A stretch of DNA of 64,000 bases from Ideonella paludis. Its GTDB lineage: Bacteria > Pseudomonadota > Gammaproteobacteria > Burkholderiales > Burkholderiaceae_C. The translations under genes and the position numbers were made by a program. Positions 50,592 through 61,012 of the stretch are shown here, piece after piece. Position 1 is the stretch's first letter. Each line of letters begins with the position of its first letter. The stretch covers positions 1 to 64,000 of the forward strand of contig NZ_JAGQDG010000003.1 in assembly GCF_018069865.1 (NCBI RefSeq). The letters run 5' to 3'. A model generated the notes under the pieces. That model saw only the letters and a list, made by a program, of their open reading frames with translations, searched no databases and had not been told where the DNA came from.

Positions 50592-51722
50592 ATGCCCACC
50601 TACGTCTCCCCCTTGCTGTCTGGCGTTGGCGCACCCCGCGCATTGCAATGGGTGTGGGCCGGGGCACGCACTGATGACACCGCGACCCAGCGCCGCAAGC
50701 TGATGCAGACCAATGTGGCCGCCGGCATGATGATGGCCATCATCCTGGCCTTCAACGGCATCTACACCGCCATTGGCAATCCGGGTTTGATGCAGTCTGG
50801 CTGGGCGCAGCTGCCCTTTGCCATGTTGAGCCCGTTGATTTGGCGCTTCAATGCGCAAGGCCGGCGAGATTGGGCGCGTTGGCTGCTCTTTGCCCTGGCC
50901 ATGGGCGGCTGCGTGGCCGTCATCACGGGCGGCCAAGGCACCGAGGGCATGGCCCACAGCTACTTTTTGCTCTATGCGGTGATGGCAGCCTGCTTTTTCC
51001 CTATGCAAGAGTGGCGCTCCGCCTTGGTGTTCTCCGCGCTGAATCTGCAGATTTTTGCGGCCTTGCACGTCTATGGCTGGCCGGCCCATCACACGGTCTA
51101 TGCCCTTGACCCCCATGTGCTGACGGGGCTGAAAGTGGCCCTGCAAGGGGGCTGTGTGCTGGTGGTGGTGGGCGTGGTGCTGCTCAGCGAGACCGTGGCC
51201 GAGCGCAATGAGCATCAACTAAGGCAGTTGGCCATGACCGACCTGCTGACCGCCTTGCCCAACCGCCGCGCCTTCAGCCAGGCCTTGGTCAATGAGTTGG
51301 CTCGCAGCCTGCGCCATGGCCACCCCTTGTCGCTGGCGGTGATGGACCTGGACCACTTCAAGCGCATCAATGACAACCACGGCCATTCGGCCGGCGACGA
51401 AGCCCTGCAGCACACCGCCAAAATCTTGCGCAGCCAAGCCCGCTGCGAAGACATGGTGGCCCGTATCGGCGGCGAGGAGTTTGCGCTGCTGATGCCCGAG
51501 ACCGCCGCCGAGCAAGCCCTGGAAGTGGCCGAGCGCATGCGCAAAGCCGTGATGGCCCAGCCCTTGAGCGCCCGTGCCGGCGGCGAGCCTGTTACGACCA
51601 GCGTAGGCGTGGCCACCGTGCCGCCCGGCATGGACGGCGAACAAGCCCTGCACGCCGCCGACCGCGCCCTTTACGAAGCCAAGCGGCGCGGGCGCAATTG
51701 CGTGGTGGCGGCCGCGGCGTAG
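50592..51722 (+). CDS. Membrane diguanylate cyclase (GGDEF)
   Basis: This is a 376-aa protein with about five or six N-terminal membrane helices (residues 40-205), then a GGDEF domain. The active loop reads RIGGEEF, and the metal-binding Asp lies in LAVMDLDHFKRINDNHGH. It should make c-di-GMP. The RxxD inhibitory site upstream of GGEEF is not obvious. The membrane region is paralogous to that of the cyclase at 57.9 kb (shared DTATQ, AHSYFLLYAVM/VHVYFLLFAVM, GWPAH/HWPAH). Start ATG 50592 is chosen; a longer frame is Pro/Arg-rich. Confidence 0.9.
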   Translation: MPTYVSPLLSGVGAPRALQWVWAGARTDDTATQRRKLMQTNVAAGMMMAIILAFNGIYTAIGNPGLMQSGWAQLPFAMLSPLIWRFNAQGRRDWARWLLFALAMGGCVAVITGGQGTEGMAHSYFLLYAVMAACFFPMQEWRSALVFSALNLQIFAALHVYGWPAHHTVYALDPHVLTGLKVALQGGCVLVVVGVVLLSETVAERNEHQLRQLAMTDLLTALPNRRAFSQALVNELARSLRHGHPLSLAVMDLDHFKRINDNHGHSAGDEALQHTAKILRSQARCEDMVARIGGEEFALLMPETAAEQALEVAERMRKAVMAQPLSARAGGEPVTTSVGVATVPPGMDGEQALHAADRALYEAKRRGRNCVVAAAA

Positions 51723-51743
51723 CGTGGGTGGACACGTCGGCAT

Positions 51744-51776
51744 TTTGGATATACATTGACAATTTGTATATCCAAA
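51744..51776. promoter_or_regulatory. Operator/promoter of the VapBC pair
   Basis: TTTGGATATACA (51744-51755) and TGTATATCCAAA (51765-51776) are perfect 12-base arms around TTGACAATT. The centre holds a TTGACA -35-like hexamer, and the right arm runs into AAAGGAG (51775-51780), the ribosome binding site. VapB-VapC binding here would block both transcription and translation start. Confidence 0.8.
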
Positions 51777-51786
51777 GGAGCCAGCC

Positions 51787-52020
51787 ATGCAAGTCGCCAA
51801 ATGGGGCAATTCACTCGCCGTGCGCTTTCCGTCCAGTTTGGTTGCCGCGCTGGATCTCAAAGAAGGCGAAGAGGTGGAGTTGCACTTGGTCGGTGAGCGC
51901 AGTTTTGAGGTGCGCAAAAAGGCTAGCGCTGCTGAACTACTGAGCCGACTGCGGCAGATGCGGGGCCGCCTGCCTGCTGATTTTCACTTCGACCGACTCG
52001 AAGCCAACGAGGCACCATGA
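51787..52020 (+). CDS. vapB: AbrB/MazE-type antitoxin
   Basis: This 77-aa antitoxin starts MQVAKWGNSLAVRFPSSLV, the SpoVT-AbrB swapped-hairpin DNA-binding domain. The C-terminal part (SAAELLSRLRQMRGRLPADFHFDRL) should wrap the toxin. It overlaps the toxin gene by four bases. AAAGGAG precedes the start, and a perfect inverted repeat upstream is its probable autoregulatory operator. Confidence 0.9.
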   Translation: MQVAKWGNSLAVRFPSSLVAALDLKEGEEVELHLVGERSFEVRKKASAAELLSRLRQMRGRLPADFHFDRLEANEAP

Positions 52021-52421
52021 GCGGCGTTTTTCTCGACAGCAACATCATCTTGTATGTGCTGTCGGCAGACGCCAAGAAAGCCGACCGGGCCGAAGCGCTA
52101 CTAGGGCAGCAACCCACGATCAGCGTGCAGGTGCTCAACGAAGTCACCTCGGTTTGCCGGCGCAAGCTCCAGATGAGTTGGGACGAAACCCATGCGCTCT
52201 TGGCTGCCGTCAAAGCCTGTTGCCAAGTGCAACCCCTGACGATAGAGACCCACGCTGCGGCCTGCCGACTGGCTGAGCAACATCAGCTTTCGTTTTACGA
52301 CGCCAACATCGTGGCGGCTGCGCTGCAAAGCGCCTGCCAAACGCTGATGAGCGAGGACATGCACCACGGCGCCAAGATTCAAGGATTGGAGATCTGCAAT
52401 CCCTTTGTGGCTGCTGCTTGA
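52017..52421 (+). CDS. vapC: PIN-domain toxin
   Basis: This is a 134-aa ribonuclease of the VapC group. The four acidic active-site residues can be assigned: Asp in VFLDSNIILY near residue 7, Glu in VQVLNEVTS, Asp in SFYDANIVAAA, and Asp in MSEDMHHG. It would cleave tRNA or other RNA when freed from the antitoxin. Its ATG overlaps the antitoxin stop (ATGA). It ends before a small convergent membrane protein gene. Confidence 0.92.
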   Translation: MSGVFLDSNIILYVLSADAKKADRAEALLGQQPTISVQVLNEVTSVCRRKLQMSWDETHALLAAVKACCQVQPLTIETHAAACRLAEQHQLSFYDANIVAAALQSACQTLMSEDMHHGAKIQGLEICNPFVAAA

Positions 52422-52464
52422 TCGTCGGGTGGGAAGTCGCTATCGAGCACAGACACTTCACCCA

Positions 52465-52692
52465 TCACCGACACTCGCACTCCAACAAGGGGTCATGAAG
52501 TGGATGCTGCTTTGGTGTTTGAGGCCCTCGCTGGAGGAGAGCCCCTTGCTTACCGGCGGTCGCGCATTGGCGCTGACAGGCTTCGGCCTGCGTAGGGCGC
52601 AGACTGATCAAGTAGGCCACCAAGAGCGACACCACCACCAACACCAGAAGAGCAAGACCGACCGACAGGCGGCGCTCAAGGTGCTTGAGCAT
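52465..52692 (-). CDS. Small single-pass membrane protein
   Basis: This 75-aa protein starts at ATG 52692 behind GAGGTAAAT. An N-terminal basic segment (MLKHLERRL) precedes one membrane helix, VGLALLVLVVVSLLVAYLIS, at about residues 11-30, then a Cys/Gln-rich tail. Function is unknown. Its start lies 18 bases after the icmF stop on the same strand, so it may be co-transcribed with icmF. Composition is compatible with coding, but confidence is limited by length. Confidence 0.5.
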   Translation of the reverse strand: MLKHLERRLSVGLALLVLVVVSLLVAYLISLRPTQAEACQRQCATAGKQGALLQRGPQTPKQHPLHDPLLECECR

Positions 52693-52709
52693 ATTTACCT
52701 CGATGTGTA

Positions 52710-55700
52710 TTACATACTCCGCCGATACTGCCCACCCACCTCAAACAGCGCCGAGGTGATCTGGCCCATGGAGCAGACGCGCACGGCGTCGACAAGCACC
52801 TCAAACACGTTTTGGTTGGCGATCACGGCCTGCTTCAGGCGCTCCAGCATGGCGGGGGCCTGGGCGGCATGGCGGCTGTGGAAGTCGGCCAGGCGCTTGA
52901 GCTGGGATTGCTTTTCGTCTTCGGTCGAGCGGGCCAGCTCGATGGGGCCCTGGGCGGCGTCGCCCTTGGGGTTGCGGAAGGTGTTCACACCGATGATGGG
53001 GTACTCGCCGGTGTGCTTGAGCATCTCGTAGTGCATGCTCTCTTCCTGGATCTTGCTGCGCTGGTAGCCGGTTTCCATGGCCCCCAGCACGCCGCCGCGC
53101 TCGGCAATCTTTTCAAACTCGGCCAGTACGGCTTCTTCGACCAACTCGGTCAGTTCGTCGATGATGAACGCACCCTGGTTGGGGTTTTCGTTTTTGGCCA
53201 GGCCCCACTCGCGGTTGATGATCAGCTGGATGGCCATCGCGCGGCGCACGCTGTCTTCGGTGGGCGTGGTGATGGCCTCGTCAAAGGCGTTGGTGTGCAG
53301 GCTGTTGCAGTTGTCGTAGATCGCGATCAGGGCCTGCAAGGTGGTGCGAATGTCGTTGAACTGGATCTCCTGCGCGTGCAGGCTGCGGCCTGAGGTCTGG
53401 ATGTGGTACTTGAGCTTTTGGCTTCGCTCATTCGCACCGTATTTTTCCTTCATGGCCACGGCCCAGATGCGGCGTGCGACGCGGCCCATGACGGTGTACT
53501 CCGGGTCCATGCCGTTGCTGAAGAAGTAGCTCAGGTTGGGCGCGAAGTCGTCGATGTGCATGCCGCGGGCCAGGTAGGCCTCGACAAAAGTAAAGCCATT
53601 GCTGAGGGTGAAAGCCAACTGGCTGATAGGGTTGGCCCCGGCTTCGGCAATGTGATAGCCCGAGATGGACACCGAGTAGAAATTGCGCACGTCATGGTGC
53701 ACAAAGTACTCGGCGATGTCGCCCATGACCTTGAGGCTGAACTCGGTCGAGAAGATGCAGGTGTTTTGACCCTGGTCTTCTTTGAGGATGTCGGCCTGGA
53801 TGGTGCCGCGCACATTGGCCAGCACCCATTCTTTGATCTTGGCCGCTTCGGTGTCGGTGGGCTCGCGGCCGTTGTCGGCCTTGAACTTGTCAAGTTGCTG
53901 GTCGATGGCCACATTCATGAACATGGCCAGCATGGTGGGGGCCGGGCCATTGATGGTCATGGAGACCGAGGTGGTGGGGTTGCACAGGTCGAACCCCGAG
54001 TACAACACCTTGAGGTCGTCCAACGTAGCGATGCTCACGCCGGAGTTACCCACCTTGCCGTAGATGTCCGGGCGCGGGTCGGGGTCGTTGCCGTAGAGCG
54101 TGACCGAGTCAAAGGCGGTGGACAGGCGCTTGGCCGGCATGCCCTCGCTGACGAGCTTGAAGCGGCGGTTGGTGCGGAAGGCATCGCCCTCACCGGCGAA
54201 CATGCGGGTCGGGTCTTCGCCCTCGCGCTTGAAGGCAAAGGTGCCGGCGGTGTAGGGGTAGCTGCCGGGCACGTTGTCCAGCATCAGCCACTTCAGGATT
54301 TCGCCGTGGTCTTCATACTGCGGCAAGGCCACTTTGCGGATGGTGTTGCCCGACAGCGTGGTGTGGGTCAGCTTGGTGCGAATCTCTTTGTCGCGGATCT
54401 TCACCACATACTCATCGCCCGCATAGGCCTGCTGCATTTGCGGCCACATGGCCAAGAGCTTTTTGGCGTCGGCGTCCAAGCGGGCTTCGCGTTGCACGGC
54501 CAGGTCTTCCACGGCCTCGGCGGCACGGCTGCGCTCGGGCTTGTCCACCTTGAGCATTTGGGCGCTGGCGCGCAACTGTTGCACCTCGCGCGCCAGGCGG
54601 GCTTGGGCACGGGCGCGGGCTTTGTAGCCGCGCACGGTGTCGGCGATCTCCGCCAAGTAGCGCACGCGGGCGGGTGGCACGATGGGCGTTTGGTGGGTGC
54701 TGTGGCGGGTGTTGACGCGCGGCAGCTTGCCTTCGGTCATCTGGAGGCCCAGCTCGACGAGGCGCGCCTTGAGCGCTTGATAGAGCGCAGTCACGCCGTC
54801 ATCGTTGAAGCGGCTGGCCATGGTGCCAAACACGGGCATGGCATCGGGCATCACGGTGAAGGCCTCGCGGTTGCGCTGCACCTGCTTGGCCACGTCACGC
54901 AGCGCATCGGCTGCGCCCTTGCGGTCGAACTTGTTGATGGCCACAAACTCGGCAAAGTCCAGCATGTCGATTTTTTCGAGCTGGCTGGCGGCACCGAACT
55001 CGGGCGTCATCACATACATGGGGATGTGGACCAGCGGCACGATGGCCGCATCGCCTTGGCCAATGCCCGAGGTCTCGACGATGATCAAGTCGAACCCTGC
55101 GGCCTTGGTGGCGGCCAGCACATCGGGCAGGGCGGCGGAGATTTCGCTGCCCGTGTCGCGGGTGGCCAAAGAGCGCATGAAGACACGCGGGCCGTTTTGC
55201 CACGGCCCTGTGGCGTTCATGCGGATGCGGTCGCCCAGCAAAGCGCCACCACTCTTGCGGCGGCTGGGGTCGATGCTGATGACGGCGATGCGCAGCGCAT
55301 CGTCTTGGTCGAGGCGGATGCGGCGGATCAGCTCGTCGGTCAGGCTGGACTTGCCCGCACCGCCGGTGCCGGTGATGCCAATGACCGGCGTGCTGCTGCT
55401 GGCCGCGGCGGCCTGCACTTGTGCCACCAAGGCGCCATCGGCTTTGCCGTTCTCCAGCGCCGTGATCAGCTGGGCCAAGGCGCGCCAGGCTTCGGGCGTC
55501 TGGCCTTGGATGGCGTCGACCGTCTTCGGGGCGTAGGGGGAGAGGTCCTTGTCGGCGCGCATCACCATCTCGCCGATCATTCCTTGCAGGCCCATGCGTT
55601 GCCCGTCTTCGGGGCTGTAGATGCGCACGCTATGGCCGGCCAGCATGCTGATCTCCTCGGGCACGATCACACCGCCGCCGCCGCCAAAGACCTGGATGTG

Positions 55701-56000
55701 CTCGCCGCCTCGGGCCTTGAGCAGCTCGACCATATAGGTGAAGTACTCGTTGTGGCCGCCTTGATAGCTGCTGACCGCAATGCCCTGCACGTCTTCTTGC
55801 AGCGCAGCCGTCACCACCTCGTCCACCGAGCGGTTGTGGCCCAGGTGGATGACCTCCGCGCCCATGCCCTGCAGGATGCGCCGCATGATGTTGATGGCCG
55901 CGTCATGGCCGTCGAACAGGCTGGCGGCGGTGACAAAGCGCACCTTGTTCGTCGGGCGGTAGTTGGCCAGGGCTTTGAATTCGGCGGAGAGGTCGGTCAT
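52710..56000 (-). CDS. icmF: Fused isobutyryl-CoA mutase with G-protein chaperone
   Basis: This 1096-aa adenosylcobalamin enzyme interconverts isobutyryl-CoA and n-butyryl-CoA. The N-terminal B12 domain has [17 protein letters not shown] (His ligand) and VFGGGGGVI. The MeaI-type GTPase follows with P-loop [12 protein letters not shown] near residue 200. The mutase barrel occupies the C-terminal half. Two substrate-site residues that are Tyr and Arg in methylmalonyl-CoA mutase are Phe ([10 protein letters not shown]) and Gln ([10 protein letters not shown]) here, which supports isobutyryl rather than methylmalonyl specificity. A palindromic operator lies 30 bases upstream. Confidence 0.95.
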   Translation of the reverse strand: MTDLSAEFKALANYRPTNKVRFVTAASLFDGHDAAINIMRRILQGMGAEVIHLGHNRSVDEVVTAALQEDVQGIAVSSYQGGHNEYFTYMVELLKARGGEHIQVFGGGGGVIVPEEISMLAGHSVRIYSPEDGQRMGLQGMIGEMVMRADKDLSPYAPKTVDAIQGQTPEAWRALAQLITALENGKADGALVAQVQAAAASSSTPVIGITGTGGAGKSSLTDELIRRIRLDQDDALRIAVISIDPSRRKSGGALLGDRIRMNATGPWQNGPRVFMRSLATRDTGSEISAALPDVLAATKAAGFDLIIVETSGIGQGDAAIVPLVHIPMYVMTPEFGAASQLEKIDMLDFAEFVAINKFDRKGAADALRDVAKQVQRNREAFTVMPDAMPVFGTMASRFNDDGVTALYQALKARLVELGLQMTEGKLPRVNTRHSTHQTPIVPPARVRYLAEIADTVRGYKARARAQARLAREVQQLRASAQMLKVDKPERSRAAEAVEDLAVQREARLDADAKKLLAMWPQMQQAYAGDEYVVKIRDKEIRTKLTHTTLSGNTIRKVALPQYEDHGEILKWLMLDNVPGSYPYTAGTFAFKREGEDPTRMFAGEGDAFRTNRRFKLVSEGMPAKRLSTAFDSVTLYGNDPDPRPDIYGKVGNSGVSIATLDDLKVLYSGFDLCNPTTSVSMTINGPAPTMLAMFMNVAIDQQLDKFKADNGREPTDTEAAKIKEWVLANVRGTIQADILKEDQGQNTCIFSTEFSLKVMGDIAEYFVHHDVRNFYSVSISGYHIAEAGANPISQLAFTLSNGFTFVEAYLARGMHIDDFAPNLSYFFSNGMDPEYTVMGRVARRIWAVAMKEKYGANERSQKLKYHIQTSGRSLHAQEIQFNDIRTTLQALIAIYDNCNSLHTNAFDEAITTPTEDSVRRAMAIQLIINREWGLAKNENPNQGAFIIDELTELVEEAVLAEFEKIAERGGVLGAMETGYQRSKIQEESMHYEMLKHTGEYPIIGVNTFRNPKGDAAQGPIELARSTEDEKQSQLKRLADFHSRHAAQAPAMLERLKQAVIANQNVFEVLVDAVRVCSMGQITSALFEVGGQYRRSM

Positions 56001-56207
56001 GGCACGGCTCGATCAGTCAAAAGGAATGATTGACGTTAACGTAAACGTCAACTCGGAATGATGCCATCAAGCGCTTGGCCTTGCCTGACGCTCTAGGGCT
56101 TGGAGCGTGGGTGTTTTCCCCTAAGCCCTCGGAAAAGCCATTTGCGCTGGTAGGCTGTGCGCCCAAGAGCCTTGGGTGGCGCCTGTGTGCGCTACCCCTG
56201 AGGAAGA
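56001..56207. promoter_or_regulatory. icmF-coaX divergent intergenic region with operator
   Basis: TTGACGTT (56030-56037) and AACGTCAA (56044-56051) are perfect arms with AACGTA between them. ACGT occurs three times in register. This resembles LiuR/LiuQ-type acyl-CoA catabolic operators. The remaining bases to 56207 hold no recognised feature. Confidence 0.65.
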
Positions 56208-57017
56208 ATGCCGCGTTGGGGGCGTGCTGAGCCTGTTGAAGGTGAACGTTTGAGTTTTCTGGCCATCGATATTGGGAACACCCGCCTGAAGTGGGCGCTG
56301 TATGACTCGCCCCGCCCTGGGGCGGTGATTCAGGCCCAGGGGGCCGTGTTTCTGGAAACCATTGACGAGTTGGCCGAAAAGGCCTGGAAGCATTTGCCTG
56401 CGCCGACCAGCATGTTGGGCTGCGTGGTGGCGGGCGAGGCCGTGCGCCGCCGGGTCGAAGAGCAACTGGAGCTGTGGGATTTGCAGCCGCGCTGGGTGGT
56501 GCCTGCGGCCCAAGAGGCGGGCGTCAGCAACGGCTACGACCACCCCATGCGCCTGGGCGCAGACCGTTGGGTGGCGCTGATCGGCGCCCGCGGCCATGTG
56601 TTGGCCGGTGGCCCACCGCGCCCGGCCTTGGTGGTGATGATCGGCACCGCGGTGACCGTGGATGCGATAGACCGTGACGGCAAGTTTGTGGGCGGCTTGA
56701 TCCTACCCGGCCACGGCATCATGCTGCGCGCGCTGGAGAGCGGCACCGCTGGCTTGCGCGTGCCCACCGGCGAGGTGGTGCGTTTTCCGTCCAACACCTC
56801 AGACGCCCTGACCAGCGGCGGCACCTATGCCATCACCGGCGCGATTGAGCGCATGGGCCGGCATTTGGCCGAGCTGAGCGGCGGGGAGGTGCCCCGCGTC
56901 ATCATGACGGGCGGCGCGGGCTGGAAAGTGGCGCCCTACCTGGACATGCCGCACGAACTGATTGAATCACTGATCTTTGACGGGCTGATCCACATCCAGG
57001 CCTACCGAGGCCGCTGA
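56208..57017 (+). CDS. coaX: Type III pantothenate kinase
   Basis: This kinase phosphorylates pantothenate, the first step of coenzyme A synthesis. It is 269 aa from ATG 56208 (GAGGAAG just upstream), or about 255 aa from TTG 56250 behind GAAGGTG; the family usually starts at the latter. Motifs are [15 protein letters not shown] (phosphate loop), [13 protein letters not shown], and [12 protein letters not shown] with GGLILPG. ASKHA-fold domain order is normal. The usual Burkholderiales partner birA is not adjacent. Its 3' end overlaps the convergent channel gene by 51 bases. Confidence 0.92.
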   Translation: MPRWGRAEPVEGERLSFLAIDIGNTRLKWALYDSPRPGAVIQAQGAVFLETIDELAEKAWKHLPAPTSMLGCVVAGEAVRRRVEEQLELWDLQPRWVVPAAQEAGVSNGYDHPMRLGADRWVALIGARGHVLAGGPPRPALVVMIGTAVTVDAIDRDGKFVGGLILPGHGIMLRALESGTAGLRVPTGEVVRFPSNTSDALTSGGTYAITGAIERMGRHLAELSGGEVPRVIMTGGAGWKVAPYLDMPHELIESLIFDGLIHIQAYRGR

Positions 57018-57839
57018 CCCAGAGGGGGGATGGCGCAGTGCCGCCACCTCGCTGCGCAACTGCGACAGCTCGGCGCTGACCCGGCCGAGTTCCCGGTGCA
57101 GGTCTCTCAAGATGTCGTGTTCAATGCGCCGCTCCTCCGTCTCGACCCAGCGGGTGGCGATGGCGGCCGTGACCAAGGTGAGCACGCCATAACCCAGCAG
57201 CACCACAAACACCGAGAACACTTTGGCCGTGGGTGTGGTGGGCACCACATCGCCATAGCCCACGGTGGCCGCCGTGGTGAAGGCCAGCCACATGCCTTCG
57301 CCAAAGCTGTGAATGCTGGGGTCTATCCACCAGTAGCCCAGGCCACAGCCCGCCAGCACCACCACCGACACCAGTAGCAAATAGGTGACACTGCCGCGGG
57401 AGATCAAGTGCTGCACCGACCACACCATGCGCGCCAGGCTGACGAGGGCCACCATCAGGCGCACGCCGAGTGCGACGGCCGAGGTGTTGCTGGGGGGCAG
57501 CCCCGCGGCCAGCAACAGCCCGACGATCAAGGCCACGTCGGTCACATTGGTGGCGATGTGCCGCCAGGGGTGTGGGCAGCGCAGGCTGACATGACCCAAG
57601 GCACACGCCAAGATCACGGCGGCCACGCCGTAAAGGGCCGTATCGATCCACCCCCAGCGGGCCGGCAACAAGTCGGCATAAAAGGCAGGGATGGTCGCCA
57701 GCAGTGCCACCATCACGGGGACCCGCCAGAGCCGTTGCGCCTGCAAGGCGCGCACCTCCCCCGGGCGTGGCGACGACAAACCCCAGCGCTTGGCGCTCTT
57801 GGCCGAGTGAGAGGGAGGGGCAGCACGCATGGTTGACAT
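56967..57839 (-). CDS. Potassium channel-like protein
   Basis: This is a 290-aa membrane protein with about six helices. The selectivity filter is [11 protein letters not shown] near residue 200, between a pore helix ([10 protein letters not shown]) and the last helix [38 protein letters not shown] near residue 125 has spaced Arg residues like a partial voltage-sensor S4. A coiled-coil-like C-terminus ([21 protein letters not shown]) follows. Start ATG 57839 or 57830. It should conduct K+; gating is unknown. Confidence 0.87.
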   Translation of the reverse strand: MSTMRAAPPSHSAKSAKRWGLSSPRPGEVRALQAQRLWRVPVMVALLATIPAFYADLLPARWGWIDTALYGVAAVILACALGHVSLRCPHPWRHIATNVTDVALIVGLLLAAGLPPSNTSAVALGVRLMVALVSLARMVWSVQHLISRGSVTYLLLVSVVVLAGCGLGYWWIDPSIHSFGEGMWLAFTTAATVGYGDVVPTTPTAKVFSVFVVLLGYGVLTLVTAAIATRWVETEERRIEHDILRDLHRELGRVSAELSQLRSEVAALRHPPSGSAASVGLDVDQPVKDQ

Positions 57840-57943
57840 CAGGAGCCGGGGTAAACCACAGTTTGGCACGTGACTGACCAGTACTTTGGGGCTGCCTCTG
57901 TCAGTGAGCGGGCGTATGCTTGAAACCCACTTCTTTTGATGGC

Positions 57944-59062
57944 ATGACGAAGGCGCCGCACCGCACTGCTCAGCTCACCGCTCGTTGGCGGTGGTTATCC
58001 TTTGGCGTGCGTGCCGAAGACACGGCCACGCAGGTGCGCAAGATTGTGCAAGTCAATGCAGGGGTGTGGCTGCTGATCGGCACCGTGCTGATCTTCAATG
58101 CGCTGTTCTGGTTGATTGGCAATGAGGCTTTGATCCAGTCCGGCCTGTGGCAGTGGCCCGTGATGCTGGCTGCCCCCACGGTGTGGTGGCTGAACGCGCG
58201 CCGCCATCTGCACGCCGCCCGCTGGCTGATGATTTTGCTGGCCATGGTGGACTGCCTGTTGGCGGTGGCCGGAGGTCAGGGCACCGCGTCCACGGTCCAT
58301 GTCTACTTTCTGCTGTTTGCCGTGATGACCCCGACCTTGTTTGCCGTCGAGGAATGGCCTGCCACGCTGATTTTGGTGGTGACGAATCTGGGCATGTTCT
58401 TGGCGCTGCAGTTTGGCCATTGGCCTGCCCACCCGGCATTTGCGCTGCTGGACGCCCACACCCAAGCCATGATGATTCAGTCGATGGTGGTCTCCTGCGT
58501 GCTGATCTTGATCTTGATGACCATGCTCACCGAGATCGCCGCCGCTGATAACGAAAACCGCCTCATCCGTTTGGCAGAAACCGACCCCCTCACAGGCTTG
58601 CCCAATCGCCGCCAGTTCCGCCAGGCCCTAGAGGCCGAGGGCAGCCGCATGGCGCGTGAGGGGGGCAGCTTTGTGCTGGGGGTGTTCGACCTGGACCACT
58701 TCAAGCGCGTGAACGACGAATGGGGCCACGACGCGGGCGACCAGGCCTTGGTGCACATCGGCCACGTGGTGCAAGGCCAGTTGCGGGCCTACGATTTGGT
58801 GGCGCGCACCGGCGGTGAAGAGTTCGTGCTGCTGCTGCCGCACACCGACCTGGCCGAGGCTCGTTTGGTGGTCGAGCGCATTCGCCAGGCCTTGGAGAAG
58901 GACCCCTTCACCTATTCCGGGCAGGCGCGCGTGATCACCGTCAGCATCGGCCTGGCCTTGGTGAGCGATGCCGCCACCATGGACCAGCGTCTGCGCCAAG
59001 CTGACGAGGCCATGTATCAGGCCAAGCACGAGGGCCGCAACCGCGTCTGCTGCGCGCCCTGA
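57944..59062 (+). CDS. Membrane diguanylate cyclase (GGDEF), paralogue of the 50.6-kb gene
   Basis: This is a 372-aa protein with N-terminal membrane helices (about residues 35-200) and a GGDEF domain with RTGGEEF and LGVFDLDHFKRVNDEWGHDAG. The N-terminal region matches the other cyclase in order and wording (DTATQVRK, LFWLIGNEALIQSG), so both derive from one ancestor and may sense similar cues. Start ATG 57944 is chosen; an in-frame TTG lies 24 bases earlier. It converges with hslU, seven bases apart. Confidence 0.9.
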   Translation: MTKAPHRTAQLTARWRWLSFGVRAEDTATQVRKIVQVNAGVWLLIGTVLIFNALFWLIGNEALIQSGLWQWPVMLAAPTVWWLNARRHLHAARWLMILLAMVDCLLAVAGGQGTASTVHVYFLLFAVMTPTLFAVEEWPATLILVVTNLGMFLALQFGHWPAHPAFALLDAHTQAMMIQSMVVSCVLILILMTMLTEIAAADNENRLIRLAETDPLTGLPNRRQFRQALEAEGSRMAREGGSFVLGVFDLDHFKRVNDEWGHDAGDQALVHIGHVVQGQLRAYDLVARTGGEEFVLLLPHTDLAEARLVVERIRQALEKDPFTYSGQARVITVSIGLALVSDAATMDQRLRQADEAMYQAKHEGRNRVCCAP

Positions 59063-59068
59063 TCGCGC

Positions 59069-60382
59069 TTAGAGGATGTAGCGCGACAGGTCTTCGTTGC
59101 GGGCCAATTCGCCCAGGCGCTCGCTCACCGCGGCCGCATCCAGCGTGATGGTTTGGCCCGAGTACTTCGGGGCATCAAAGCTGATCTCTTCGAGCAAGCG
59201 CTCCATCACGGTGGACAGCCGCCGCGCGCCGATGTTCTCGGTGCGCTCGTTGACCTCACAGGCAATCTCGGCCAAGCGGCGGATGGCGTCCGGCGCGATC
59301 ACCAGCGTCACGCCTTCGGTGGCCAGCAGGGCTTGGTACTGCCGGATCAGGTTGGCATGGGTGCTGCTGAGAATGGCTTCAAAGTCATCCACGCTCAGCG
59401 CCTGCAGCTCCACGCGAATGGGGAAGCGGCCTTGCAGCTCAGGGATCAGGTCGCTGGGCTTGGCCAGATGGAAGGCGCCTGAAGCGATGAACAGCACATG
59501 GTCGGTGCGCACCATGCCGTACTTGGTCTGCACCGTCGTCCCCTCCACCAGCGGCAGCAGGTCGCGCTGCACGCCTTGGCGCGAGACCTCGGCGCTTTGG
59601 GTGTTACTGCGCGCGGCGACCTTGTCGATCTCGTCGATGAAGACAATGCCGTTTTGCTCAGCGTTGTGCACCGCCCGGGTCTTGATCTCTTCTTCATTGA
59701 CCAGCTTGGCGGCTTCTTCGTCGGTCAATTGGCGCAAGGCTTGGTCAATGCGCAGCTTGCGGGTGGTGGTTTTGCCGCTGCCCATTTGGCTGAACAAGCC
59801 CTTGAGCTGCTCGGCCATCTCTTCCATGCCCGGCGGCGTCATGATGTCCACATTGGCGCGCGGCTCGGCCAGCTCCAGCTCGATCTCGCGGTCGTTCAAG
59901 CTGCCCTCACGCAAGCGCTTGCGCATCACTTGGCGGGCGGTGTTGTCGGCGTCGGCCGCCCCGTGGCGCGGCGGGGGCACCAGGATGTCCAGAACGCGGT
60001 CTTCAGCGGCGTCTTCGGCTTTGAGGCGGGCGCGCTTCAAGGCGGCTTCGCGCTCTTGCTTGACCGAGACCTCAATGAGGTCGCGCACGATGGTGTCCAC
60101 ATCCTTGCCCACATAGCCCACCTCGGTGAACTTGGTGGCCTCGACCTTGATGAAGGGCGCATCGGCCAGCTTGGCCAGGCGGCGGGCGATCTCGGTCTTG
60201 CCCACGCCCGTCGGGCCAATCATCAAAATGTTCTTGGGGGTGATTTCGGGGCGCAGCTTGTCGTCCACCTGCTGGCGGCGCCAGCGGTTGCGCAAGGCAA
60301 TCGCCACCGCGCGCTTGGCGGCCTTTTGGCCGACGATATGGCTGTCCAGCTCGGAGACGATCTCCTGCGGTGTCATGCTCAT
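59069..60382 (-). CDS. hslU: ATP-dependent protease ATPase subunit HslU
   Basis: This is the 437-aa AAA+ unfoldase of the HslVU protease. Walker A is [15 protein letters not shown] near residue 60, Walker B is IVFIDEID near residue 245, and the C-terminal EDLSRYIL tail docks into HslV. The I-domain lies between (about residues 110-240). Start ATG 60382 overlaps the hslV stop as ATGA, so synthesis of both subunits is coupled. Confidence 0.97.
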   Translation of the reverse strand: MSMTPQEIVSELDSHIVGQKAAKRAVAIALRNRWRRQQVDDKLRPEITPKNILMIGPTGVGKTEIARRLAKLADAPFIKVEATKFTEVGYVGKDVDTIVRDLIEVSVKQEREAALKRARLKAEDAAEDRVLDILVPPPRHGAADADNTARQVMRKRLREGSLNDREIELELAEPRANVDIMTPPGMEEMAEQLKGLFSQMGSGKTTTRKLRIDQALRQLTDEEAAKLVNEEEIKTRAVHNAEQNGIVFIDEIDKVAARSNTQSAEVSRQGVQRDLLPLVEGTTVQTKYGMVRTDHVLFIASGAFHLAKPSDLIPELQGRFPIRVELQALSVDDFEAILSSTHANLIRQYQALLATEGVTLVIAPDAIRRLAEIACEVNERTENIGARRLSTVMERLLEEISFDAPKYSGQTITLDAAAVSERLGELARNEDLSRYIL

Positions 60383-60930
60383 GATTCCAACACCTCGATC
60401 GTGTGGGTCTGGTTGGTGTAGATGCACAGCTCGCCCGCAATCTCCAGTGAGCGCTTGACGATGTCCTGGGCCGGCATCTCGGTATGGGCCAGCAAGGCGC
60501 GTGCGGCAGCTTGCGCATAGGCGCCGCCCGAGCCGATGGCCACTAGGCCGTGCTCGGGCTCCAGCACATCGCCATTGCCGGTGATGACCAAGGAGTTTTC
60601 CAAGTCGGCCACCGCCAGCATGGCTTCCAGATTGCGCAAGACCTTGTCGGTGCGCCAATCGCGGGTCAGCTCAATGGCGGCGCGCACCAAGTGGCCTTGG
60701 TGCTTGTCCAGTTTGGCCTCGAAGCGCTCGAACAAGGTGAAGGCATCGGCCGTGGCGCCGGCAAAACCGGCCAGCACCTTGTCGTGGTGCAGGCGGCGAA
60801 CCTTGCGGGCGCTGGCCTTGATGACGATATGACCCAGCGTGACTTGCCCGTCGCCGCCCAGGGCGACTTGCCAGCCCGTAGGGGTGCGACGACGCACGCT
60901 GAGAATAGTGGTGCCGTGATAGGGTTCCAT
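60379..60930 (-). CDS. hslV: ATP-dependent protease proteolytic subunit HslV
   Basis: This is a 183-aa threonine peptidase. ATG 60930 gives [12 protein letters not shown]; removal of six residues exposes the catalytic Thr. Conserved segments include [33 protein letters not shown] and [17 protein letters not shown]. It is the first gene of the hslVU unit and follows the STAS-like gene by 82 bases. Confidence 0.97.
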   Translation of the reverse strand: MEPYHGTTILSVRRRTPTGWQVALGGDGQVTLGHIVIKASARKVRRLHHDKVLAGFAGATADAFTLFERFEAKLDKHQGHLVRAAIELTRDWRTDKVLRNLEAMLAVADLENSLVITGNGDVLEPEHGLVAIGSGGAYAQAAARALLAHTEMPAQDIVKRSLEIAGELCIYTNQTHTIEVLES

Positions 60931-61012
60931 GACGGATCCATCTGGGGCCAAACGGCCCGGGTTCAAGGACAGAGAGTGGCAGCGCAGGGCCGCGCTGCCC
61001 AAGTGGCTTTAG

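Noticed and set aside
53403-56033. An 876-codon plus-strand frame opposite icmF
   Set aside because: It is rich in His, Gly, Ala and Val without motifs, lies entirely within icmF, and has no good ribosome binding site.
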